NCBI GenBank assembly: GCA_022829145.1
Contig: CM040758.1
Coordinates: 12,856,628 to 12,920,627 of the forward strand
DNA: 64,000 bases
Direction: 5' to 3'
DNA from: Albula goreensis
Lineage: Eukaryota; Chordata; Actinopteri; Albuliformes; Albulidae
In this document: piece by piece, positions 11,701 through 24,000 of the stretch
Layout: every line of letters starts with the position of its first letter
Numbering within the stretch: position 1 is the first letter of the stretch
Translations under genes and position numbers: made by a program
The notes under the pieces: model-generated
Told to the model about the DNA's origin: nothing
What the model saw: the letters and a program-made list of their open reading frames with translations, nothing else
Database searches by the model: none

Positions 11701-14700
11701 TGAGCGAGCTCAGCTTGTGGACGGTGGAGTGACAGAAGTGGTGGCTGACAGCACATATTTTAGTGGAGTGCGCACACTTGTCTGCACTTTCCCTGAATGA
11801 TGACAAATGCTGCAGCATTGAGCACAGTTTGAATATGATTAGGCATTCAAAGGAATTTGGAAAAAAGAAAAGTGTTGTCCTTCAGCAAAGTGCTCTGCTG
11901 CCAGTTCACAATAGTTTTTATTGCACATCCCTCAAACCTCAGCTCTTTTGCAGTGTGGTTTTACATCAGGCTCACACCATGTTAGGGCTGGTAAATGGAT
12001 GTGTTGCCAGGTGCCAATGGATAAATAACAAAAGATTAACTCAGAGTAGCCATGCAACAAGACAGACATCTCACCATGTTGATGATTGCCCAGGGCATGC
12101 ATGGGAACTACATTCCTGCAGGGCCGATGTATATGCGCTGTCATGCTTCCAGATATGACACTAACTCAGTGAGATGATTAACTGTACACACCAGTCCCAG
12201 GCCTCAATCTTTGTTCAGGCCACATTAAAACAATCCATATAGGCAAACAAAATCACATTCAGGCTGTCATTTTGAGCACATCATTAAATGCAGCTCAAAT
12301 GTAGGGTCATGTATATGTTTAGACTAGTCAAGTAACTAAGGGTATGAATAATTATGTTGCCATGAAATCCAGACACTGTTACAGCCCCTCCTGGGATGGG
12401 GGGGTTGCCCACTCCTGTGCTTCAATGTATACTATAGTCCATGCATATGCAACTATATGTGCCATCATGTTACCTTCATGTTACCGTCATTCGTCAAGGG
12501 AATATGACAGTGAAACGGGTACAGATGAACAGATAAAGAAGCAAGGGGTACTGCAGCTGAGACTTCTTCTGATTTCCCTTGGGCGAAACGCGATAATACG
12601 CCGATAAACAAGGCAGGAGTGAACTGAGTGGGACTGCCGACAAATCCAGGCTTTGATTTACACAATTAACAACAGAGATAAATCTCCTGTGAGTGCCAGC
12701 CTCATCACTTACCCTGCAGTTCACAAACAATGGCCTACAACAAATCCATTATTTCAGTGACAGAGAATAATTGAATCTGAATAATAATTTGGAGCTAAGT
12801 GAGACAGCTAAGGCAATGTGCTTTGCAATTTCACTGATGTTGATGTTTGCAAAAAAATGAAGTATGATCCATATTAATCTACACATGACTGTATAAATTG
12901 AATACTGAACAGATCATGCATCCATCATTTTGCCCCAAATGGCTTTCTGATAAGACATTTGGATCTTGTTATAAAGCCAATGAAAACTTTTGTCACGCCA
13001 ACCATGCTGAGCTAATAAAGTGTATTGTGTTCCAAAACAAATACCCAGTGTAATGAAATCATTAGATGGTATAATTATGCCCTGTTGTTTGCAATACATC
13101 ACCAGTATTGGACTGACTGAACAGCTTTCAGACAATTTCCCATTTTGTCTACCTTAACTATTTTCCATTTTTCTTCATTTTTCGGCAATAGGCATGAAAT
13201 AATTTAACATCTCCTCCAACCAATCAGAAACCCCGTGAGAAACACAAGTCATACACAAGTTACACGGTTATATAAGTATAGAGAGGCATGCAGTTTTTAT
13301 CCATCATTTTTAGATGACAGGTAATCAAATATACAGAGTCACAATTCTCCTTCTATGTTCTGGCTTTAATGGAATGCCATGGTATCGTTTCCCAGAGTGC
13401 TCTGTCAACATCACAGCCTTTTCGTATTTATGATTTACCCTGGAAATATTGTATTGTCGAGGCTTGGGTGATCCCCACGCTCCGTTAATATATGTGGCTT
13501 TCCTCACCAAGGCCTATGAGGATGTACATTTTCAATTCTTTATGAGATGGCTGCGCCCATCGTGCACAGCAGGTTGAAGGGCAGAAGAGCACACAGACTA
13601 TCTAGGTCAATTGTGAGAATCAATATTCTGTGTCATGATTAAGCTTGTTTGACAGAGCTTTGATTACTGAAGTGTATTTGCTTCATTTTACTCCTGAAGG
13701 TTTTGTCATACAGCAGGCTCCTTCCCTACTTATTCCAAATGGACATTCATAGTCACATCTTTCATGTCATGATATTATCTCACAATGAATTGAAGGGCAG
13801 AGTCAGTGTGGTATACTGAGCAGGTGACTGGGCTTGCACAAGCTAAGTAAACTGAGATGCATTTGCTTCATTTTTAGCCATGAAGGTTTTTGGTGAAGTA
13901 AAATAGACACCTATTCTGCTTACTAAATTGAAAGTTACATACAAAGCATTTTTCCTATATAAATATTATCTACCTTTCCAGACAGCATGGAGTAATGGTT
14001 TGAGGACTGGGTTTATAACTCCCAGATGGTACACAACACAAGTTGTATTCTTAATTCCCTCAGTCAAATATCTAGTGTTCAAAGTGCCTGTAAAACCTAA
14101 GCTGCATTAGTCATGCTGGATCAGGGTGGATCAGTAATGTAACAGGTAAGAGAAGGAAAATATGTGTTTACCTGAGTCATCCTTGGCTTCTTCTGCAGTA
14201 TTGCCCAGCTCAATGTCAAAATCAATCCCAAATCCATTCTGTCCATGGTTACGAGGAACTGCAAAAAACACACAGGTGGGGAAATCAGGGGTGTGCCCTT
14301 GGCATTAAATAGTCAGTACAATTCCCCCTTTTTCTGTTTTGCAATACACAGTTTGATGAAGGTATTGCCAAAGGGGAAAAAGAGGCTCTGCCATAACCCT
14401 CGTATTACATTTCCTTGAGTACATCACAGTGCCTATCCCACAAATAAGACACTGTTTTAGCTTTCAAAACATATTGAGTACATTCAAAAATCACCTTGAA
14501 ATATTGTCAGGGGATGAAAGTGACACATTTTACAGCAGTGATAAATTGTGTACAGAAAATATGTCATTCTTATTTCGATTGAGTACCTTCAGAAACATAA
14601 TGTGCCTCTGAGACAATGGATCTCAGTCCTGATCCAGGCCTGCCCCATGCATGCTGGTTTTTGTTCCTACCTTAATTGTAATTCTTGAAGTATAAAGAGG

Positions 14701-17700
14701 AATTAATTGCTTTTAATTAGATTGTTCTCATTTCTAAAGAGGCACGATTTACCCTCTTAATGCCACATTGTGACAGAAATAGATGTTACAAAGAATGAAT
14801 ATTTATGCACTTTTAATCAGTCGGATAAGTTCTCAGACAACTTATGTAAATGCTTTCATTTTTTGGTAATATGTTGTGGCAATTTAATCCTTTTCAAAAG
14901 AATAACACATTGTACTGATTAACTGATAAAGAGCTAATATCAGAGACGTCCTAAATGCTGAAAGTCTGAACTCCTGAATTCAGCAATGGAGCTAAACCAT
15001 TTGTGGACAATAAGAAACTGACACATTCAAAGACAAAGGAAATGGTAATGACAAGTCAAACCTAAGCCAAAGGCATTTCAAAATCTTTAATTAATCAAGA
15101 AGGAAGGATAACCAGCATATGCAGGGCTTCCATAGGACAAGGGCTATGAATCACATCCCTAAGATAGTGGAAACAACTGAGTACAATGAATAGAATACAA
15201 TGACTTTTAAATAGAGAAATCCATTATTAAGCTAATAGTGATAAATACAGGAAACACGGCTGTTGAGCTTAGTAACTGGTCTTTCATTTAAGGTTTCACT
15301 GAGCACTTGATGAACTTGTTTCCTGTAATTGTCAGGGCTCCAGTTGGAGCTGTTCGTGGTATCAGAGCGTTTCCCTTTGTGAGGTGGGACTGACACTGTT
15401 AAATGAGCTGTCTGAAATCTGCAAGGGGCAGTTCAGGGCCTCTGCCAGGGATTTCATCTACAGGCCAGGGCCTCAGCTGTTTCTGACGCAAGGGCTGTGC
15501 AAACGCTGGCTCGCCGTCTACCCATAACCCCCTGCTCTGGAGCGCAAAAGAGCCAGCACAGAAATAAACTGGCCACTGTGCCCATATTCTGTGCTCAAGC
15601 TTTGATGCTCCACTCACTCAAAAAAGGTTCAGAGTCACAATAACTGGATGAGGCTCCCCATATCTTTGCAGACCAATCAACACAGAACAAAAACTTTTTA
15701 TTAACATTTATTAATGCTTTAGTGACTTCAGAGTGATGTCATGTGGCATAGATATTTGCACAGGCACAAATTGCCAAACAGATCAGCAAGCTGATTAATT
15801 GCTGACCACCTCCACTGAAGGAAAACACGGGACATCAGCATTCTATCAACACATGCTTTTTACGAAAGCTCGATCTGTGACCCCCTGCACGTGTGCCCGC
15901 CTTTCTGTGTTTGATCTAATACAATGCTTGGCCGCACCTGACAGTGATGTAGTGCGCAGGCCGCCTGGAATGTGGAAGCGCTGGATGTGCGGAAATGCCT
16001 TGGTAGGATTCCGGCACGCCGGCAATGGCAGGCATTCCGCCAAAGAGGCGGGGGGGTGCCGTGGTGGGTTGGGGTGGGGGGGTGGGGCTCCCCTGGGTCA
16101 ATTATCTGAGCCATAGTTCGGCATCTGATTTAAGCTCAGAGGTATCTGTGACAACCCCGCGCCCCCATCCCACCCTCGCTAACATCTCTGGGTGAGTATC
16201 AGGTTATCAATAGGCTCCGGAGCACAATGTGGACCGTGACTGTAGTAGCTGATAAAGCAAGCACATCAGTTCCTCCTGTCCTCAAGCACCATGACAGATG
16301 AATGCATTTTTCCCAACATACTGAGAAAAACAGAAACATTGTTTGCCACATTCATCATTCAAGCAGTTATGAAAAAATCAATATGACGCTTATTAATTAC
16401 TGTAAAATATGTGTGACTTATGGTACATCTGACCACAGTTAGAAAGGGTGCTACCTCTAAAGTAAGCTTTATATGTTTATTTGAAGAAATTAAGCAAGTA
16501 GGATGTATTTCATTTGAGAAAACACTGCATTTATAGGCAAAATAAAATATATTTGACCTCTCACTGCAAACCACACCAAGCTACTTGAAAGAACAGTAAA
16601 TACACCACATTCTCTTTTAAGTTTCATGCCGGGTTAATTCAGAGCAAATATGAGTATATGCACATTCTCATTCATTTTGTAAGGCGGGTTCACACATAGT
16701 CATTACAGGTAACATGACAAGTGGTGAAAATGGTTAAGCACAGTACTTTCATTTTGACTTAAAACATACTTTTATGTGTGGTTTTGTAATGGATGACACA
16801 TCATTAGAAATAACAAGTTTCCAATTATGAGAGGTGGCCAAACAGCACAGTACCAGGCTGCTGATTCTGCTCATTTTCTGAGGTACCCAATTACAGAGAA
16901 AGTAATTTGACTGCAAACTGCCATCTGCAGCAATTCAGAGCTGGTCACAGCCAGTCAAAGATCTACCACCAGCACTTAAGCATAATTTAAAGTCCAAAGA
17001 TTGTACATTACTATGTTGTTTGCCATGTCTTGTCCCTGCTCCTTTATATGGCCTCAAACATAGCATTTTTTAGCATATTAATGTATCCCTTTTCAAAGAA
17101 ATATGTGAGGAGGCAGTCTGTGAGACAAAAATAAAAAGTTGCTGATTGATAACTTCTCCCAGGAAGACTGGAGTGTTGTGTTTCCATTAAAAACAATTTT
17201 GACTGTATTTTTTTGCACCATGTTTCATAAAATGATTACTTGTGAATTCCTAAGGCTGCCTTCCTTAAGCCATGCGCAAATTTCTGCATTAACACATATG
17301 CAGGCATCATGCAGGGGGGGCTGACCTGACATGAGTCTTATGAATGTGTCCATAACTGATACATTAATGTAACCCCTGAACTAATGCCCCAAACAGGCCT
17401 CCCCCATCAAGCTCTCAGATTCCTTTGAAATAACGTCTCTCATAATTAACAAGGTCAGAGGAGTCATTTGTAACACACACATAGCAGCTGTAAGTATGAT
17501 AAAGCAGGCTACGCTGTGTATTTTGGCGTGCTGTGGTAAATAAACGTGTATACACTGTAATGTTTGGTATGAGGCTGGCTGGAGTTCAAACAGCTTTCCC
17601 GTCTTCAGAGCTACATGCTTCAATTCAGGCACTCTTAAAACCGCTGCCACAGGAGGGTTAGGCAAAGCCTCAGAATCAGCATCCGTTCAACACAGTCACA

Positions 17701-20700
17701 GCCACTTGAGATTTGTTAGCAAATTTCAGCATTTTCTCATTCTCTGCACAGGAAGTAGCTCAGTGCTGAATCTGCTCTGATAGTTTATCCCTGTTGGTTG
17801 GGTGGATCAACACTTGTCTTAAAAGAGTTGGCTTAATTCATGCACATTTCAATAGATATTTTCCTGTGTATTCCACGCACGTATTCCAAGGTGGTTACTT
17901 CTCAATTAAACTAATAAGTCAATAGCTGGCTAATATACAGGGCAGTAGCATGGTGCAGTGACCAAGAAAACTATTTTAGTAACCAGAGGGTGCAGATCTG
18001 AGTTCCAGGCAACTCACTTCTGTCACACCCCTGAGCAGGGTACCAAAGCTGAACTTCATTAACCAACCGGCTGTGCAATCATTACATTAAATTATATAGA
18101 GACACATTTAGCAAACACTCTCACCCAGAGCTGGTTGCAATGCAAAGCACCTAGATTAGGGTAAAAGTGCAATAGTACCCTAGAGGCAGGAAGTATGGCC
18201 CCTCTGGTATAAAATGTGAAAACATAAAATTCAGCAGGGAACGTGTTGATTAGCCTGTCAAGGAAACTAAATAATTAAGCAAAAACAAAATCAATGCATG
18301 CAGTGGCATAGCCCTGAAACATAATTTAGTATCAAGCAAATACAATTATGTAAACCAATCACGTAATGGAGGCTATGAACGTAGGAGGGCTGGTTAGCAA
18401 ACGTATTGAGTAATGAACCCCTCCCTGCCCCAGTGGTGTTCTGCGAGTGAGCACAAGCGGAACTCACTGTAGACATCGCCTCTCTGCTTCTGAGTCACCT
18501 CCTTCTGGATGCTGTTGTCGGGGACGGTGGGCACGCGGGTGGGGACCACAGGGGGACGGGTTGGGACCACAGGTGGGCGGGTCGGGACCACCGGCCTGCG
18601 GGTCGGGACAAAGGGTTTTCGGGTGGGGATGTATGGTTTTCGAGTGGGAAGGAATGGCTTCCGGGTGGGGATCACAGGTTTGCGGGTGGGGACGGCTGGC
18701 TTCCGGGTGGGGGCGGGGGTGACCTTGCGGGGCAGTGCAGTGGTTGTGGTCGTGGTGATTCTCTTGGGTGTTACGGGTGGGCGAATGGTGGTGGTCCTCT
18801 TGTGATCAGTGTCTGGGATCTTGTTATTTGGCATTTCCTTCCCTGGTCTGGGAGGTTCAATAATCACTTTGGGGATAGCTGAAAAGGAGACAGTCGCAGA
18901 ATTAGCTTTTCAGACTGAAAAAACAGCTGTGCAAAACTGCATCTGTTTTCAACAAACCCTGAACTCTGAGCACTTATTCTGTTTCAACTACATTTATTAC
19001 TTTTCCCTGAAATCCATTTGTTACTCAAAGCACACTGTCACTCACAAAAGCAAACAGTCATACAAGATTTTCAGAAAACCTTCCTGTATAATCTTTGTGC
19101 ATAGCTCATTAAAATTATTTTTGTATTTCACATTAAAGTACCTACTGAACTACCCAGCAGGTAGTGGCAAATGAATGACAAACTCACTGTTAGGTAGAGG
19201 TGGAAATTATTTTAGCTGTAGGTTGGTCACTGATTTTGTCGCACACTTCCAATGCAACTGAGCCTACAGCTGGAGACACACTGACCCCTGCTTCCCAGTA
19301 ATAGGAGGGAGTTTAAGAAGCAGATGATATGGAGGTCTGGAGGGTGAAAAATGCTATAAGATAGTGTAGCTGTGTAGCCTAAATGGACCTCAATGGACAT
19401 GTGAAAGGATTGTGCCAATTCAGCCACAGCAGTCATTTCCAACAGCTTCATCACCTCCTCCAATGCTATGTGGGATAGAATTAGTATGAATGTCTTCTGT
19501 CTCTCATCCAGGACAGCTGGACTACTCTGATAGTCCAAATAGATGAAACAAGATGAAAAATTGATAGAACTGAAACGCTGTGTCTCCGCTCCTATTTAAC
19601 TATTTAAAATAAATGCTGGGGGACTGTGATAATGTGACATCTCTCATCTTTTCTCATGTTTATCAAAATGGCTACTGACTTAATTATGCTTAAAAATAAT
19701 GTTTTATGAATGACCTTCCCTTCGTAAATGCTATCCTTGTAAATCTCTTTTCAGTGTCATGCTGAAACAGCCAAAAGGAACGATCTTATCTAATTGAATA
19801 ATTCAGTGTAAAGCACTTATATTCAGAGGGATTTTCTTTGCAGTTTGTTGCTTTTTGTTTGCCTGTTGATTATCCCAGGCTAGTCTGCTGGTTAATGCCG
19901 TGAGCTATTTTCTGTCAGTAGTACGATACCACATTAAAAATACATGTCAGGCTCGCACACACTTTTCATAGTTCACACTTGTCTTTTGGACAAGGCGAGC
20001 CAGGCCTTCTAGGGCGCTAGGAGGGACTTCACGTTTGGAGAAACAGTCTCTCAACCCCATGGCTACTCTTGTTACTCATATGACAGGACTTTGATGTATA
20101 ATACACATATAGGACATTGCAATTCAATCCCCACAGCTTCTCTGACGCATCAGACTGACAGCTGACAAAGCTTTTTATGCATGCATGACATTTGGAATAC
20201 ACAAATGTTCCGGGTGCAAAACCTGCCCTGCGCTTCAGTGGAAACTTCAGTGGAGCTAACGATAATGGACTACTTTTAGCAGTCGAACTGCAAGCTCTGT
20301 TGTCTTCACACATTAACTCCAGATTGCATGACTGCATGTCCACGGTCTGTTGGTTGCACTAACTGGATTCCAGCACCAGAATAAAAAGTGTGGGAATTTG
20401 GAGAAGTGGGGTAAAATATGCTTGAAACTAGAGGTAATGTGACCTTCTTTTTGGGCCTTTTGAGATTAAAGTGATCAGATGCTAGCATTCCTGAAGCCAT
20501 GGCTCATTCAGCCACTTAGAGATAAGGGACAGGAAAGTTCTCAGCCAATTATACTCTGAAAGCAGAGCTCTGGAAGACTTTTAAAAGAGAAAACCCAATC
20601 CTTTCATGGTTCTTCAGATACACACTCCTCTTCGTCCCAAAACATCTGACAAAAAAGGGGCTATGAACATGAACATGGACTAGAACCCAACCCAGAAATG

Positions 20701-20966
20701 CACAGACAAACACAGAGACACACGCACACCGGCTGAGAAGGCCTGGGGAGTGCATGGCACTTACGTTTGCAGTCATAGCCCATCCCACGGAAGCCATCCT
20801 TACACTTGCACTTGTAGGAGCCTGGAGTGTTGTAGCAGACAGAGAAGCTGCCACACTGGTGCTGCCCTGAAGAGCACTCATTCACATCTGAAAGGGCCCC
20901 ACAGCAGAAAGAAAGGCTTGACACAACAAAGCTGCAGCAAAGCACGCACTGCAAAGAATTTACGAG

Positions 20967-21014
<48 letters not shown>

Positions 21015-24000
21015 TGCACACACACATAAAACCATGAGCACATATACACATGCCTATATGCATTCACATACAAACACTTGTATGCACAGATACACATGCA
21101 CAGAAACAAACACGCATATTTCACTCATGCACGATCATGATCTTCTGTGGATTCAAAAACATGCACATGCACATGTACTACACAAACACATGCACACAGG
21201 AATATGAGCAGAAGTGCACATAAAAACACACACACACACACACACACAAAGGTGCAAGCACACACACAGTCATGCATTTACAATCAGACTTTCATATATA
21301 CAGTAAAAAAAGCAAACACAAACACACATCCATATACTCACATGCACACGCACGCACACACACACAAAGGCACACACACAGAGTGCTGATTGGGCTAATT
21401 GGCCTCTCAGAGTTCAGGCCCCATCACTGTCTGTCCTTTCTGCACTGGGAGAAATAATAACAGGGGGCAGACCTCTTGCTACGGCAGCTATCATCTATGA
21501 AAGATTTCCTGTTAAAGTCCTCTCTCAGTAATTTCAAGCTTCATTGATGAAGAATGAGATTAATTTAGTGTTTGCTGCTTAACGGAAGGACCCAGAAAAG
21601 CCACCGCCGTGCACTTTTTCTGTCTCAGTCTTTAGCTCCCAACTTTCGATTTGCCTGGCTGATGACTGAAAGTCCCTGAAATCAGCGAAGTCTTCTGAGA
21701 GCAAATGCCGCATTTGTTTGAATGCAAGAATTCGACAAGTAGGAGAGGAGGGGGTAAAATGAGTGGCATTTGTGTTGGCACAGTGGAACAAACACCACCA
21801 GCAGAGTAATAATGCCCTCATAATCAAGCTGCAGTAATAGATTATTATACTCATTTAGATAACAGATGGCATCTTTCTCATTCTTTCACAGCTAAGAGAA
21901 CTGGGGGAACAGAGAGGAGCATGACAGCATGCGGGGGACGCTGGGAAGAGTCTCGGCTGGGGGAACAGGAAGTGCCCGCTCATCACCTGTGCACTGGTAT
22001 TTTCCATTGATGTACTGGAGCTCGAAGCCCTCATGGCACTTGCATATGTAGCTGCCGAAGGTGTTGATGCATTTGCGGAACCTGGGACACACCGCCGTCC
22101 CTGTCACACACTCGTCCACATCTGAAAACACAACTCCATTGGTTACTTTTACACTTTTGCTTTGTTAGTCATTTGGCAGGCACTTCTGATTCAAGTGAGT
22201 CACAGGAACAAGTACAATAGCATTGGCGGGATACAAAATAACACATACTGTTATAACAAGAATAGCTGCAGTACATGTCCGTGGTGAAAAAGGTAAAAAT
22301 GTTTGTTTTTTTGAAGGGGGGATTTGGAGGGGGTAGGGTGGTTCAGGAGGGAGCATGGTAGTGTCTGAAAAGGTGGTTTTTCAGTCTGCTGTTCTGACAG
22401 AGGTGGGAAGGTCATTTCACCCCTGAGGAACCTAAACAAACAACAGGTGTGATATCACTGTGACACCACCTGGTACCCATGGTGACGGGACCACAAGAGC
22501 TGGCAGAGAGAAACTGTCTCAGTGTAGGGCAAGATCATAGCCTGGATGTAAGTTACCACTCTTGCTTGGGGGCGTTCTTTAATGCTTAAATGCATTCATC
22601 CATAAGTCATTTTTCCCACTCTCTCTGTAGGGACTGTATAAGAATGATAAAGGACATTTTTTAGGTATCTCAGCAGGTAAGGGAAACTATAGAGCAACTC
22701 TTTGCTTGGGAATTTATTTTAAGGGCTATCGGCTTTGGCTTTTTAATGTGGAAAGAATAAGTGGGGTAGCCTGTGTCTTGTGAGAGTAAACTTGTTTTCC
22801 AAAGGATGTCAGGTGAAATCTAAGTCACCTGCTGCTTGTTGTGTTGCAGGACACACAGAGCTGGCTTTGGACAGGGAGCTCTGTGTGCTCCAGAGAGAGA
22901 GCAGGCTTCTCTCATCCATCACTTTGCCCTATACTCACACTCATTCACCCAGCCAGAGGGGCCCTTCTCTCTCAAACCTTCCCTCCATCTGCACTTACTT
23001 TTTTTAAAATGAGACTTTTGATTAATTGGCTGATTGAGGAAAAGTGAATAAATGAAAAATGAGAATATCTTATTAAAATATTTCTGTAATAAACAAAAAA
23101 GAACCCAGGGTTGATAATAAATCAAAAGTTTTCATTACTGAGAAGTGATTTATCACCTCAATTTCTTTTGTTGCTAGATGAATAAAAAATAAACTGCTTG
23201 TTTTTGTTTGAAAAAAATTAAAAAAGTCAAAATGTCTCAGTAACATTGAGTGGCAGATGTTTGAAGCTCCTTCACGGAAAAAAAGAGAACAATGAAAAAA
23301 ACATGCCAAATTATCATCATTCGGGTCTAAAGTAAAGAGTCTTCCCTTCCATGCCATTTTAAATGGTGCTCCTTTTCCAAGTCCCCTGTCTCCTTTTGAA
23401 GCTGTGCATCTTCAAATGGTTTCCTATAAAAAATCACCTGTGGCTCCCTACCGTGCCACTCTGATTCATAGTTGGAGGTTTTTGAAGTCTTGACCCAACC
23501 TCAGGCACAGTAGACCAAGCAAAGATGAATAAAATGGTGCCAGGCTGAGGAGCAGCCAATGGGAAGCGCATGTGCTTAAGAAGGATCCGGGTTAACTGCA
23601 GCAATTTGTCCAGCTCTGCCTGTGACTTATTGATCTGTGCAATCACTACTGCAGCATATCCGGCAGAGGAGTCCCTAGTTCTGGTCCAAATGAATCCCAA
23701 TATGCCCATGTCCTATCAGAAACACTAACATACCGTGTACACATCCTGAAAAATTCATTAGAGCATCAGAGGAAGGAGGTGCTGCATTGCATTCAAAGGC
23801 AATTAGGAGGACAGAGCAGGTAGCATTTGAGCAGCACAGTTTTTTTAATCATGACTCCTGGGCTTCGTCAAAGTTTCTGAACCATGTCTTTCTGAAGCAA
23901 CATTTTCTTGATTGTTACTACCTTTGAGTCTTTTGATCATTGCTTTAGAATTCATAATCTGCCAACTCAGAAAAAAAGTACATAAATAAATAAAATAAAA

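Larger units (their letters stand above)
14259..18467 (-). other. npnt: npnt intron 8
   Basis: 4209-bp phase-1 GT-AG intron. It contains a G-rich run at 16048-16088, a GC-richer block at about 15840-16110 without a supported exon, and a SINE relic at 17938-18150. Confidence 0.85.

Noticed and set aside
11763..12158. 131-codon + strand open frame in npnt intron 9
   Set aside because: No domain or homology I recognise and antisense to a well-supported intron.
18447..18805. Two + strand open frames rich in Gly/Arg/Val across the linker exon
   Set aside because: They are antisense shadows of the 21-bp coding repeat of npnt exon 8.
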